A DNA stretch of 64,000 nucleotides from Pleurocapsa sp. PCC 7319 (GTDB lineage Bacteria; Cyanobacteriota; Cyanobacteriia; Cyanobacteriales; Xenococcaceae), in assembly GCF_000332195.1 (NCBI RefSeq), contig NZ_KB235922.1, positions 3,259,322 to 3,323,321 of the forward strand. The letters are read 5' to 3'. The stretch's first letter is position 1; each line of letters begins with the position of its first letter. The position numbers and the translations under genes were made by a program. This document shows positions 43,139-53,218 of this stretch, one piece after another. The notes under the pieces were generated by a model. That model saw only the letters and a program-made list of their open reading frames with translations. It was not told the origin of the DNA and ran no database searches.

Positions 43139-43788
43139 CATTAATCAGTTTTAGGATCGCTGAAATCCTGATTATTTCGTGCCTAATCGCTCATAATTTG
43201 AGACAAAAATTATAACTCCGAATATGCCCTAAAGGATATGCCCTAAAGGATTCCCTTCGGTCTCGAAGCGGTATACCACAAGGGTACAATGTGCTTTAGC
43301 ATTCCCTGTCGGTTATCCGCAGGTGTATCCTTTAGGACTCCGAACTCCGAACTCACGTTACCTGAAAAAATACCTGAATTTTTCCCCTAGTAAAACTCTC
43401 TTTTGACCCACTCTGAGAAAAGAGAGTTATTAATCGAAAACTCTCTGCATAATACTAACAAATGCTGTTTATCTTAAAGCTTTTAGCCTTTAGCCTTTAG
43501 CTTTTAGCCTTGGTTTGACTGCTAAAAGCGTAATTGAGTTTAAGACTCCGACCTCTTAGGTCGTCGACAATCAGGTAGAGTTTAAGACTCTATTTGATTG
43601 AAGCTAAGAGCTAAGAGCTAATAGCTACGGCGTAGCCGTTTCTTTATTATTCAAAATAATTACAAGCAAATGTTTGAAGTTTTATGCAGTACTCAAGTCC
43701 TCTTTGATAGTCGCTACCGAAGTCAAAGCGATCGCGCATAAACTCATCAATTGAAATCAAGTCATCTTCTATAGGATATTTAAACAAC
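43139..43788. other. Repeat-rich gene-free stretch
   Basis: The stretch contains tandem TATGCCCTAAAGGA units (43222-43250), inverted GGCGTAGCC-type and TCGAAGCGG motifs, and tandem CTTTAGC/TTAGCCT and AGAGCTA units (about 43475-43510 and 43600-43625). These are interspersed repeats of the kind scattered in cyanobacterial intergenic DNA. No gene is seen. Confidence 0.5.
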
Positions 43789-45771
43789 ATGGCATCTTTA
43801 TCTTTTTCCCCTACTGGTTCACAATTAGATAACGACTCTATTGCTGACCTACAAGTTAATCCTGACGAAAAGTTTAGTGTGAGCTTCGAGTTAGATACTT
43901 CTGGTCTGGATAATAATTTACTATTCTTAGAACTTCAAGGAGATATCGACATCACCGAACTCCTGCCCATAGCAATTGCTAGAACTGATGATGGGATAGC
44001 TCTTTTACCCGATGTCAACATCGTGGAAGAGTCCATGGGGGACAATTTTGCTTCCCAAATTTTTACCCTCAGCGGTCTTCCTGGGGCAGCACCCGATACC
44101 ATCGAAATTATCATTGAGGGAGAGTATGCTGCTGTTGCCGATCTAAAAAATGATGGTCAGCCAGACTTAGGCATTACTGTACTCAGAGCTATTGACGTTA
44201 ATGGTAAAGATGTTACTAACCTATTTCAGCCTTTGAACCAAGCCATTGATATACAACCATTTCCTGTCGTCAGCATCGATCTCGAACCTACTCTAATAAT
44301 AGAGGGTGGAGATGCTCAAACTGTCATTTTTAATTTGAGTGAACCCGCACCTCCTGGCGGATTGATAGTTGACACTCTAATTATCGATTCTGACACCGAA
44401 ACAGATACCATACCCGTTTTCGAGCAAGCGCAAAATTTAATTGATGCGGAAGAAGTGGTAGAAAATGGTCAGGCGATCGCTCGATTTATTATAGAAGAGG
44501 GAGCAACTCAAGCTAGTCTAGATTTTGCTGCGATCAAAGATGGTGTTGTTGAGGGAACGGAAGGTTTTTCTCTTGAGCTTCTGCCAAGAGATGGTTATAC
44601 GATCGACCCAGATAATAATACTGTCACTTCCACTATTATTGATGCGGATACTGTTCCTGTCGTTAGTATCGACCTGGAACCTAATTTTTTAATTGAAGGA
44701 GGAGAATTTCAAAGCCTTAGTTTTAACTTGAGTGAACCTGCACCTCCTGGCGGATTAGTAGTTGATGCTCTCTTGATCGATCCAGACAATGACACAGGAG
44801 ATGTTACGGGTGTTCCTGACCTAGTTCAAAATATTGATAATGCTGAACTAGTTGTAGAAAATGGACAATTAATCACTCGATTTACTATTACAGAAGGCGC
44901 GACTCAAGCTAACTTTGGTTTTGCTGCTGTTGAAGACAATCGAGTTGAGGGCAATGAAATTTTTTCTCTAACGCTTTTGCCAAGAGATGGCTACACCATA
45001 GACTCAGACAATAGTATTGCCACTTCAGTTATTGTTGATGCTGATACTGTTATCAATGGTACTGTCAATGATGATTTACTTAATGGTACCGATCGGGTAA
45101 ACTCTATCTTTGGCAATACAGGTGATGATGCTATTTTCGGCAATGGGGGAGAAGATGCTCTGTTTGGTGAAGAAGGTAACGATTTACTCATTAGTGCTGA
45201 GAGCAATGATTTTTTAGATGGCGGGAAGGGCAACGATCGACTTGTTGCTAATGGTGGAGATGATATTCTCTTAGGTAATGATGGCAGGGATAGGCTAATA
45301 GGAGGAGATGGATTAGATACTCTAACTGGAGGTAACGATAACGATACTCTAGTTGGTGATAAGGGCAACGATATTCTTAATGGCGATCGCGGAGATGACA
45401 GACTAATTGGTATAGATATCAATAGCAATGAGTTAGGTAGTAATGAAAATGATACTTTAACTGGTGGCTCAGGTGTCGATACTTTTGTTTTAGGTATTGA
45501 AACTGGTGTTTTTTATGATGATGGAGATATCAATTCCTTTGGAGATAGTGATTTTGCCCTTATTACCGATTTTAATGCTCCAGAAGATAGTATTCAATTA
45601 TTTGGTTTTGCAGAGCAATATAGTTTAGATTTCCTTCCTAATAGTGCAGGTAGTTTGGATGCCCAATTAATCTACGATTCAGGGATTGCTTCGGGTTCGG
45701 AATTAATTGCTGTGATCAAAAATGTTACTGCCGATTTAAGCCTTGACGATCCTGCTTTTACCTTTGTTTAA
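43789..45771 (+). CDS. Calx-beta / RTX calcium-binding exoprotein
   Basis: This 660-residue acidic protein lacks an N-terminal signal peptide, as expected for type I secretion. An N-terminal beta domain (1-160) is followed by two Calx-beta-like repeats (about 165-285 and 290-410). These share PVVSIDLEP and SEPAPPGGLIVD/VVD blocks and are clearly duplicated. A hemolysin-type nonapeptide block (about 425-540) follows, with GGDGLDTLTGGNDNDTL and similar loops binding Ca2+. The C-terminal region (DTFVLG... to the end) is typical of secreted RTX proteins. No transporter gene is adjacent. Confidence 0.88.
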   Translation: MASLSFSPTGSQLDNDSIADLQVNPDEKFSVSFELDTSGLDNNLLFLELQGDIDITELLPIAIARTDDGIALLPDVNIVEESMGDNFASQIFTLSGLPGAAPDTIEIIIEGEYAAVADLKNDGQPDLGITVLRAIDVNGKDVTNLFQPLNQAIDIQPFPVVSIDLEPTLIIEGGDAQTVIFNLSEPAPPGGLIVDTLIIDSDTETDTIPVFEQAQNLIDAEEVVENGQAIARFIIEEGATQASLDFAAIKDGVVEGTEGFSLELLPRDGYTIDPDNNTVTSTIIDADTVPVVSIDLEPNFLIEGGEFQSLSFNLSEPAPPGGLVVDALLIDPDNDTGDVTGVPDLVQNIDNAELVVENGQLITRFTITEGATQANFGFAAVEDNRVEGNEIFSLTLLPRDGYTIDSDNSIATSVIVDADTVINGTVNDDLLNGTDRVNSIFGNTGDDAIFGNGGEDALFGEEGNDLLISAESNDFLDGGKGNDRLVANGGDDILLGNDGRDRLIGGDGLDTLTGGNDNDTLVGDKGNDILNGDRGDDRLIGIDINSNELGSNENDTLTGGSGVDTFVLGIETGVFYDDGDINSFGDSDFALITDFNAPEDSIQLFGFAEQYSLDFLPNSAGSLDAQLIYDSGIASGSELIAVIKNVTADLSLDDPAFTFV

Positions 45772-45862
45772 TCTCTATACGAACAATAGAAAACCTGAGA
45801 AAAAAGAAAAAGCCCAATTACTCACAAAAACTTCGACTCAAATCTAATCGGAGAGCAATTTT

Positions 45863-46237
45863 ATGTTGATGAACAACCATACAGTTCTTTACCAACTCAC
45901 TTTTGCTAGGCAGAAACTTTTGGCTCCAGATATTCCTCTTTACCTAAAAGCTATTTCCTATGTACGAATCTGCTGTTCGGCAATGAAAAAGCTTGACTAC
46001 TTCCCCTCAAATGATCGAGGTAGCAATCATCACAAGACACCTTACCTCAGTTTATTGAAATCACTCTCTCAAACCGATTTACAATGGTGGAACAAATGTC
46101 AAGTTACTAACGAGGGAAGACTCAGGTCTGATGACCCCATTATCGATCGACTTTTGCAACCTTTAAACGACTTCGTTGATTATCAATTGACACTCTCGGC
46201 TACTGAAAACATCTCGTGGTATGGCGACGACCCCTAA
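45863..46237 (+). CDS. Hypothetical protein
   Basis: This 124-residue mostly helical protein has paired aromatic residues (LQWWNKCQ) and a C-terminal ENISWYGDDP. No family is recognised. It sits between the RTX exoprotein and the FAD monooxygenase on the same strand, about 100 bases from each, with no evident promoter. Confidence 0.5.
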   Translation: MLMNNHTVLYQLTFARQKLLAPDIPLYLKAISYVRICCSAMKKLDYFPSNDRGSNHHKTPYLSLLKSLSQTDLQWWNKCQVTNEGRLRSDDPIIDRLLQPLNDFVDYQLTLSATENISWYGDDP

Positions 46238-46341
46238 CATTCAAGTGTTGTATCGACCTCAAAACCATTTCTAGAACTAAGGTAATATTTCTAGAATAAT
46301 GCCTCTTTTCAAAGAATCAGACATGATGACTCCGCTTTTCA

Positions 46342-47607
46342 ATGACAGAACTAATGAACCTCAATACACCATCTGAGAGTGAACAAATAGATACCAACTT
46401 TAAGAACTCCCAAACCTGCCTCAAAAAAGTCGGCATCATCGGGGCGGGACCTGCTGGATTAGCCACAGCTATCGCCCTCAAAAAACAAGGTATTGAAGTC
46501 CACATTTACGATCAAGCCAGAGAATTTAAACCCATTGGTGCAGGACTTACCCTGTCTCCTAACGGATTAAGAAGTTTAGCAGCGATCGCTCCAGATGTGG
46601 TTGAGCAACTCAAACGGCAAGGTTCTCAAATTAAACAATTCAAAGTCAGAACCTCCAAAAGAGGATGGACTCTCATTACCCAAAGCATGACGGGCGACGA
46701 ATACGATCAACCGTTTATGGCGGTTCGCTGGTTCTGCCTACAGGAAATTCTGAGATCCCAACTGCCCCCCGACAACCTTCATCTCAATCATCGACTAATT
46801 GCCTTTGAACAAAACCACCAGAGCGTCACGCTTCGCTTTGAAAATGACGAAGCTACAACCGTCGATCTACTTATTGGTGCAGACGGTATTCGCTCTGCTG
46901 TTCGCAAACAGTTGTTTGGGGTTGAAAAACCGACCTATAGTGGTTGGATGACCTGGCGCGGGGTGCTGAAATATCAGCATCGTTTGTTGCCCCCTCATCA
47001 AGCAACCGTTTTTGCCAATAGAGGAAAGATCTTTTTGCTTCTGGATAATGGGGATGGACATATTTCCTGGTCATTGGAGATGCTTTCTGAAACAAGTCAT
47101 CGATCTAAGAATGCCAAGGAAGTAAAAGAACGAGCTATTCAAGAACTGGCAAAATGGCATCCTGTAGTACAAGAAATTATTGACCTAACGGATGCTAATA
47201 TCGTCGTTGAAAGACCAGTTGGCAATCCCCTGATCTTGCCCAAATGGAGTAACAACAGGATAACTCTAGTGGGAGATGCTGCCCATTATATGGGTCCACA
47301 TCTTGGACAAGGCACTAACACCACGTTTGAAGATGCGTGGGTATTGTCGGCTTGTTTATCTAATTATGGCAATCTGGAAGAGGCTTTAGGATATTACGAA
47401 AAAAATCGCATTGAGCGTACAACTATTGTGCAATATCGTACGCTGTTTTCTGCTGCTCAAATGTTCAATCCTTTCATAAGACCAAAACGGTTTTTTAATA
47501 GATCATTTGGAATAGTACCAGAACAAGCCAAAATTGGTCAAAAAGCTTTTTCAGACTGGCTTTATCAATATAATCTATCATTACCAATTAATCATCATGA
47601 AAAATAA
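46342..47607 (+). CDS. FAD-dependent monooxygenase (aromatic hydroxylase / epoxidase type)
   Basis: This 421-residue flavoprotein has GAGPAGLATAIALKKQG near residue 35 (FAD Rossmann motif), a VDLLIGADGIRSAVR motif (DG fingerprint), and VGDAAHYMGPHLGQGTNTTFEDA (GD motif). This is the PHBH/UbiH superfamily, including salicylate hydroxylase, zeaxanthin epoxidase and FAD-dependent urate hydroxylase. The substrate cannot be told. About 30 residues precede the Rossmann fold, so a later start is possible. Confidence 0.9.
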   Translation: MTELMNLNTPSESEQIDTNFKNSQTCLKKVGIIGAGPAGLATAIALKKQGIEVHIYDQAREFKPIGAGLTLSPNGLRSLAAIAPDVVEQLKRQGSQIKQFKVRTSKRGWTLITQSMTGDEYDQPFMAVRWFCLQEILRSQLPPDNLHLNHRLIAFEQNHQSVTLRFENDEATTVDLLIGADGIRSAVRKQLFGVEKPTYSGWMTWRGVLKYQHRLLPPHQATVFANRGKIFLLLDNGDGHISWSLEMLSETSHRSKNAKEVKERAIQELAKWHPVVQEIIDLTDANIVVERPVGNPLILPKWSNNRITLVGDAAHYMGPHLGQGTNTTFEDAWVLSACLSNYGNLEEALGYYEKNRIERTTIVQYRTLFSAAQMFNPFIRPKRFFNRSFGIVPEQAKIGQKAFSDWLYQYNLSLPINHHEK

Positions 47608-47876
47608 AACTTTAAAAGCTTTTACGAGCAAATTACTTAACCATAGCTCAATTAGCTTCATTTATTACTTTAAGAACATTTGTTACCTTGCCAGTTTGCG
47701 CTCTTACATTGGTTCAAGAAAGGAATGCTTTACAAAGTAACGCTCAAATCTCTTTGTCATCTGATTTTGGCTTATTGATTATTGGCAGTTTAGGTTTAGC
47801 CTTTAAAGGCTATAAAAAATTGGCTCTATCGAACTCGTCTTTTACCAATCTAATACCAATTCTCGAAAGTAGCTAG
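47597..47876 (+). pseudogene. Possible small gene broken by a frameshift
   Basis: ATG 47597 opens MKNKTLKAFTSKLLN; shifting frame near 47643 continues as IAQLASFITLRTFVTLPVCA, then SLSSDFGLLIIGSLGLAFKG YKK to a stop at 47874. The combined product would have a signal-like N-terminus and a C-terminal hydrophobic segment followed by basic residues, vaguely like an exported, sorted protein. The case is weak. Confidence 0.3.
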
Positions 47877-48093
47877 AGAGATAAGGCATCTAAAATATAT
47901 TCCCAACCAGTCAAAGAACGAATAATATCTTTAGCAACATCTGGGAACGGTAAATCCTTGTTATCGTGAGGGGTTTGAGTTTTTTGGTAGTTTCTGGATT
48001 TGACTCCAGCTAAAGCAAGTGCCACAAAATTATGAATCTGAATATCAAGATAATTGGTGAGCCTACCCGCTGTGGGGTTAGGTCGATGAAAAT
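47877..48093. other. Short intergenic stretch
   Basis: No gene is seen. It lies between the possible broken gene and the 3' end of the response regulator on the opposite strand. Confidence 0.3.
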
Positions 48094-48894
48094 TTAGGGT
48101 GTCGTTCCCGTAATTTTTTCTAATTTGTGGAGAGCTTGCTGTAACTGACGGTTTTTCTCTTGTAGCTGAAGTTGCAGACGTCGAACTTTTAATTGATTTT
48201 CCACCCTAGCTAATACCTCAACTGTTTTAAAGGGCTTGGTAATGTAGTCACTGCCTCCGACAGAAAAAGCTTTAACTTTATCCCAGGCTTGATCGAAGGC
48301 ACTGATAAAAATCACTGGAATATCTTGGGTTGGGGGATTAGCTTTGAGTTTTTGACAGACAGTATAGCCGTCTAATTCTGGCATATTAATATCTAATAAT
48401 ATTACATCAGGACAAGCAATCGCGATCGCTTGTAGTGCAACTACACCATTAATTGCCTGTTGCACTTCATATCCTTGTTCTTCCAGTAAATCCGACAACA
48501 GTTTCAGATTTTCTGGTTGGTCGTCCACTAAAAGAATATTCCCTTTCTCATAAATCTTTGGGGCAGCGGAGGAAACTGGGGATAAAGTAACAGGGTCAGG
48601 GGATTCAACCATAGGAGGCTGATGGCGCATTTGATGCTCTAGTATTGCTTTAACATTAGATTTAGTAATTTTTTGCTCTAAAATTTGAGAAAAGAGTTGC
48701 CAGAGTTTAGGAGCAATGTCTTGTTTAACATATTTAGGAGAGTAGCCACATTCCTTGGCAATTTGCTCATAAGTCTTTCTACTCCCCTTTAGAGTAGTAA
48801 ATAAGATAGTACGTTGCAAATCACTCAAATAATTACCGCTCTTGCCATATATTAATTCTTCAGCAAATGCTACAAGCTCTTCAAAGTTGCTCAT
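48094..48894 (-). CDS. Response regulator with N-terminal vWA-MoxR-type HTH
   Basis: This 266-residue protein has an unusual order. Residues 1-90 form the small HTH domain known from vWA-MoxR associated proteins of cyanobacteria (LSDLQRTILFTTLKGSRKTY, then EQIAKECGYSPKYVKQ). Residues 118-235 form a receiver domain with VDDQ, phospho-accepting Asp168 (LLDINMPELDGY) and the later conserved Lys (ITKPF). A C-terminal coiled coil follows (235-262). It is divergent from the hybrid kinase at 49185 across 290 bases and probably works with it. DNA binding is inferred from the HTH. Confidence 0.85.
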   Translation of the reverse strand: MSNFEELVAFAEELIYGKSGNYLSDLQRTILFTTLKGSRKTYEQIAKECGYSPKYVKQDIAPKLWQLFSQILEQKITKSNVKAILEHQMRHQPPMVESPDPVTLSPVSSAAPKIYEKGNILLVDDQPENLKLLSDLLEEQGYEVQQAINGVVALQAIAIACPDVILLDINMPELDGYTVCQKLKANPPTQDIPVIFISAFDQAWDKVKAFSVGGSDYITKPFKTVEVLARVENQLKVRRLQLQLQEKNRQLQQALHKLEKITGTTP

Positions 48895-49184
48895 GTTAAC
48901 AAGACACTCTCAAAGTGAATATAAAGTGAACTACAGCTCGTGATTGCTCTGGCAATACAAGAGGAACTTGCTTCCCCATCGAAAAAAGTCACTGAGAATC
49001 TAGATTTCTATATATCTTTCTTTATAACTGCTAAAATCAACTTTGTTCCACGAATATCCTCAAAACCTTGTCCCGAAAAATTTCCTCTTAACGAGTCTTG
49101 TTAAGAAACCCTTGATTTACAAGGCTTCTGACTTATTTATATAACAAAGCCACTAAAATCTAAAATACTAGATGGTCAACCCTG
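48895..49184. other. Divergent regulatory gap
   Basis: This 290-base gap separates the divergently transcribed response regulator and hybrid kinase. It must carry both promoters. I see no CTGAAC triple repeat here and no clear -35/-10 pair. Confidence 0.3.
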
Positions 49185-52100
49185 ATGCTATCTAACTCTC
49201 TATTCAAAAAGTTTATTATTAAACCCTTGAGCCAACTGCCGTTACAGATAGTTTTGACAGCTCCTTTTGTTTTACAGATCTTTATCATAGTTAGTTTAGT
49301 TGGATATTTTTCCTTACGTAATGGACAGAAAGCAGTTAATAATGTGACTGCTCAATTGCTCCATGAGCTAATTCAGCGGATCCAACAGCAGATCCATTCC
49401 TATCTGGCAATTCCCCATTCTATTAATACCATCAATGCTAATTCTTTGCTCAGAGGAGATTTAGATGCTACTACTGTCAAAGGAGAACATCAGCTTTGGC
49501 TTCAAGCTCACACCCATTCCCGAACTAACCTAGTTTATTGTGGTACTGAGGCTTTAGGAGAACTCATTGGAGTTGGTCCCGAAGGAAAAAATCGCTCTCT
49601 AGAACTGTTAATTTATAACCAAAGTACAGATTTCCGTGGACATTACTATCGCTTGGATAATCAGGGCGATAAACAGAAGCTATTGCGGGTTGACAGTCAA
49701 CCCTATGACTCTAGAACCAGACCTTGGTATCAAGCAGCTAAAAAAGCTGGTAAATTTACCTGGAGTCCTCTTTATTTAGATTTTGAGGCTAAAGTCCCTA
49801 CAATTACCGCAAGTTTGCCAGTGTATGACCAGAACGGGACATTTGTGGGAGTTTGTGCCACTGACTTGTTTTTACCTGTAGAACTAAGTCAGTTCCTGCA
49901 AAGTCTGAAAGTAGGAGAGACAGGAAAGGTATTTATCATGGAGCGAACTGGTACCTTGGTTTCAAGTTCTCTCCTTGAGTCTGAGTTCATTAGTAATAGT
50001 GAACAGCTACAAATTAAGCAAGCCATCGATAGTAATAATCCTCTAATTAGAAAAACTACCAACTATCTAATTACACAATGGGGAAACTTAAATCAAATCA
50101 ACTCCTCCTCTGTGGAGCAGTTGACTATAGAGGGAAAAAGGCAATTTTTGCAGGTAACACCTTTTCAGCCAGAAAATGGTATAGATTGGCTAATTGTGGT
50201 GTTAATACCGGAATCTGACTTTATGACTGAGATTAATGCCAATACTCGCACCACTATTTTCCTTTGTATTTTGGCATTAATTGTGAGTATTGCTATTAGT
50301 ATATTAACTTCACGCTGGGTAATTAAACCAATTCGACATCTCAATCAGGCAGCCAAGGCAATTGCCCAAGGAGAATTAGATAATAGCGTTGAAATTATTC
50401 GCAATGATGAACTAGGAGAACTGGCTAACTCTTTCAATTACATGGGTGAGCAAATCAATACCTATGTGCTTGCCTTACAACAAGCTAATCAAGAATTAGA
50501 GCAAAAAGTAGCAGAACGAACAGCTTCTCTAGCAGAAAGCCAAAGAACTCTGGCTACTCTAATGAGTAATCTACCAGGAATGGCTTATTGCTGTCTCAAT
50601 GACCGAGATTGGACGATGATTTTTGTCAGTGAAGGATGCCAGAGTTTAACGGGTTATTTACCTGAAGATTTAACCAAAAACCAATCAGTTAAATACAATC
50701 AATTAATTCATCCAGAAGAACGAAACATGGTTGGACAAGAGATCCAAAATGCGATCGCCCAAAAACGCTCATTTCAGGTTACTTATCGTATTTTAACTCA
50801 ACAGATGACTGAAAAATGGGTTTGGGAACAAGGACAAGGGATTTTTAACCAATCTGGGGGAGTAGAATTTCTTGAAGGTTTTATCGCTGATATTAGCGAT
50901 TTGATTAAAGCTGAAAAAGCTCTAGAACAAAGCAACCAAGAATTACGTTCAACTCTAGGTAAGCTAGAAGCAACCCAAATAGAACTTCAAAGAGCCAAAG
51001 AAAAGGCAGAAAGTGCTAATTTAGCCAAGTCAGAATTTTTAGCCAATATGAGCCATGAGCTACGAACTCCTCTCAATAGTATCCTGGGCTTTGCTCAAAT
51101 TCTCAATAAAGATAGCTCCTTAAAACCAGAACAACAGCAACGCTTAAGTATTATTAATCGCAGTGGCGAACATTTGCTATCTTTGATTAACAATATTTTG
51201 TCAATGTCCAAAATTGAAGCTGGTCAAATCCCTCTCAATGAAATAGATTTTGACCTCCACGCTTTGCTGATGAACCTGCAACAAATGTTTGCTCTGAAAG
51301 TCCAAAACAAAGGACTGCAATTTTTCTTAGAATCTGATGCCCATTTACCCCAATACATCTCTACTGATGAGGGAAAACTGCGACAAGTCTTAATTAATTT
51401 AATTGGCAATGCCGTTAAATTTACCCAACAGGGTGAAGTAATCCTAAGAGCTAAAGTCGATTCTAACCAACCTCTACTCAAATTAGAAGTAGAAGATACA
51501 GGTCTAGGGATTTCCCCAGAAGAAATAGATCGGTTATTTGTGCCGTTTGAACAAACCACAGCGGGGCGTAAAATCAAACAGGGGACTGGATTGGGGCTAG
51601 CCATCACTCACAAGTTTATTGAACTGATGGGAGGAGAGATTACTGCTAGCAGCACCGTAGGTGTAGGTAGTTGTTTTCAATGCTCCATTCCGATTCACCT
51701 CAGTTCCAGTGAAGGGAATCCTCTCAAAAAAGCTAGGGGTAAAGTGATTGGTTTAGCTCCAAAACAACCTGAATATCGGATTTTAGTAGTGGATGATGAG
51801 GCGGACAATCGTCTCTTATTATTAGATTTACTCACTTCAGTGGGGTTTTCGGTGCAGCAAGCCAGCAATGGAAAAGAAGCTATAGATATCTGGCAAGCTT
51901 GGCAGCCCCATCTGATTTGGATGGATTTGTGGATGCCCCAGATGAATGGATACGAAGCAACCAAAAGCATTAGAAAGACAGAATCGGAGTTAGACAAACA
52001 GGGTATTTCGACTAAGATTATTGCTCTGACAGCTAGTGCCTTTAAGGAGGAGCGAGACATCACACTAGCATCAGGTTTTGATGATTTTGTGATCAAACCT

Positions 52101-52436
52101 TTTGAAGAGTTGCTGATTTGGTCGAACATGAAGCAACATCTGGGGATTGAGTTAATTTACCAACTGTCCCCTGAGAACAATGGTCAAGGAATGCCCAAGA
52201 CTATTTCTCAAGACCAAGTTACTTCCGCCGATTTATCGAAGGACTTACAGTCTATGCACTCTGAATGGTTAGGGGAGCTGCACCAAGCTTCTAGTCAACT
52301 CAGGGGTAAAAAAGTGATGCAGTTAATTAAAGATATTCCGCCAGAAAAAGCAGCTCTTGCTAGCCAACTGCGAACTTTAGCAGATAACTATCAATTTGAT
52401 GAGATTGTTAAATTAATGAATTTTTCTGTTTCCTGA
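49185..52436 (+). CDS. Hybrid sensor histidine kinase (Cache-HAMP-PAS-HisKA-HATPase-REC)
   Basis: This 1083-residue membrane kinase has a first span at about 22-44, an extracytoplasmic Cache-like sensor domain (about 45-350, with [18 protein letters not shown]), and a second span at about 355-375. HAMP follows (375-430), then coiled coil and PAS (about 460-580). HisKA has His624 ([11 protein letters not shown]), and HATPase_c has the N, G1 ([12 protein letters not shown]) and G2 (GTGLGLA) boxes. The receiver has Asp914 ([14 protein letters not shown]). A tail of about 100 residues ends it. Small-molecule sensing is inferred from the Cache fold. The likely partner is the divergent HTH-REC protein. 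Confidence 0.93.
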   Translation: MLSNSLFKKFIIKPLSQLPLQIVLTAPFVLQIFIIVSLVGYFSLRNGQKAVNNVTAQLLHELIQRIQQQIHSYLAIPHSINTINANSLLRGDLDATTVKGEHQLWLQAHTHSRTNLVYCGTEALGELIGVGPEGKNRSLELLIYNQSTDFRGHYYRLDNQGDKQKLLRVDSQPYDSRTRPWYQAAKKAGKFTWSPLYLDFEAKVPTITASLPVYDQNGTFVGVCATDLFLPVELSQFLQSLKVGETGKVFIMERTGTLVSSSLLESEFISNSEQLQIKQAIDSNNPLIRKTTNYLITQWGNLNQINSSSVEQLTIEGKRQFLQVTPFQPENGIDWLIVVLIPESDFMTEINANTRTTIFLCILALIVSIAISILTSRWVIKPIRHLNQAAKAIAQGELDNSVEIIRNDELGELANSFNYMGEQINTYVLALQQANQELEQKVAERTASLAESQRTLATLMSNLPGMAYCCLNDRDWTMIFVSEGCQSLTGYLPEDLTKNQSVKYNQLIHPEERNMVGQEIQNAIAQKRSFQVTYRILTQQMTEKWVWEQGQGIFNQSGGVEFLEGFIADISDLIKAEKALEQSNQELRSTLGKLEATQIELQRAKEKAESANLAKSEFLANMSHELRTPLNSILGFAQILNKDSSLKPEQQQRLSIINRSGEHLLSLINNILSMSKIEAGQIPLNEIDFDLHALLMNLQQMFALKVQNKGLQFFLESDAHLPQYISTDEGKLRQVLINLIGNAVKFTQQGEVILRAKVDSNQPLLKLEVEDTGLGISPEEIDRLFVPFEQTTAGRKIKQGTGLGLAITHKFIELMGGEITASSTVGVGSCFQCSIPIHLSSSEGNPLKKARGKVIGLAPKQPEYRILVVDDEADNRLLLLDLLTSVGFSVQQASNGKEAIDIWQAWQPHLIWMDLWMPQMNGYEATKSIRKTESELDKQGISTKIIALTASAFKEERDITLASGFDDFVIKPFEELLIWSNMKQHLGIELIYQLSPENNGQGMPKTISQDQVTSADLSKDLQSMHSEWLGELHQASSQLRGKKVMQLIKDIPPEKAALASQLRTLADNYQFDEIVKLMNFSVS

Positions 52437-52532
52437 ACTTGTCTGCCAAAACACCTGAACTTTCCTGAACAAAACAGGATTTTTTCTGCCGAGTATTTCC
52501 GCCATAGTGGAATCAACAAAGGAAAGAGAACA
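52430..52532 (+). repeat. Leader repeat, copy 2 (upstream of the 101-aa gene)
   Basis: This copy begins at the kinase stop codon and ends 22 bases before ATG 52555. It matches 42751-42853 without gaps, offset 9679, including a conserved TTTTTTCTGCCGAGTATTT block and three CTGAAC heptamers. The next 22 bases, with an AGGAG site, are unique to this copy. Confidence 0.8.
52432..52470 (+). promoter_or_regulatory. Candidate regulator-binding direct repeats (CCTGAAC)
   Basis: CCTGAAC starts at 52432, 52454 and 52464, giving the same 22/10 spacing as at 42753-42791. All three copies are perfect here. The first overlaps the stop codon of the hybrid kinase gene. Confidence 0.38.
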
Positions 52533-52554
52533 ACGTCTCAGGAGATAATTACCA

Positions 52555-52860
52555 ATGCACAATCTTGATCCTAAAGTTCAATATCCAGGTCGGGAATCTC
52601 ATCTTAACTTAAACTACCTGTCTGCATTCGAGCCAGCTATTAGTAATCAGCAACCAGATAAGCTATCAGAGCCAACCAGAACTGAAAAAACCGCTAATTT
52701 AGCCGAAAAAAAACCTTGTCTACTAGGTACTGCGATTTTAGTTATTGCAACTATAACTCTGTATGGTTTAGGAATTCATCAGTTAAGCAACACTGTTACT
52801 AATATCCTACAAACAGCAGTTGAAGAAGTTGATCAAGATTATAGATTTAGGGTTTTTTGA
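52555..52860 (+). CDS. Small single-span membrane protein with a shared leader
   Basis: This 101-residue protein has a polar N-terminal segment of about 57 residues, one membrane helix (about 58-80, LLGTAILVIATITLYGLGIH) and a short C-terminal tail. AGGAG about 10 bases before ATG 52555 supports the start. It follows the hybrid kinase by 118 bases on the same strand. It shares a near-identical leader with the 94-aa gene at 42854, although the proteins are not similar, so both may answer to the same regulator. Confidence 0.6.
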   Translation: MHNLDPKVQYPGRESHLNLNYLSAFEPAISNQQPDKLSEPTRTEKTANLAEKKPCLLGTAILVIATITLYGLGIHQLSNTVTNILQTAVEEVDQDYRFRVF

Positions 52861-53218
52861 TTTCGTTCGACAGTCATAACACCTGAAAAAGTACCTTAAC
52901 AAATCCTCCTTCAATAGTTAAGAGCTTCAGCAGTTTAGGAATAGCAGTGATTTCATTCGACTTACTTTATTGTCAACAAAATACCTTATTTTCACAGTTT
53001 AACGAAGTAAAGTTTCCATCTTTATTTTTTTGAATTACTGTTTTGTCAACGACAGAATAAGTTTTACAGCCTCTCTAAGTTACCAACTTTATTGTTACTT
53101 TACAGTGATTGTGGAGTAATAATAAAGTTAAAAACTTTATAAAAAAGATAGCCCATCAAAGATTTAGCCTCTTGACCAAGAGTCTGTATCTAGATTCGAG
53201 TAGCTTTAGGATGTTTGA
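52861..53218. other. Gene-free stretch between convergent genes
   Basis: AT-rich DNA without a convincing frame. CCTGAA followed 11 bases later by CCTTAA at 52882-52898 loosely recalls the CTGAAC repeats upstream of the 101-aa gene. Confidence 0.3.

Noticed and set aside
44991-45428. Minus-strand 145-residue Ser/Pro-rich frame
   Set aside because: It is the antisense of RTX glycine/aspartate repeats, a well-known source of spurious frames.
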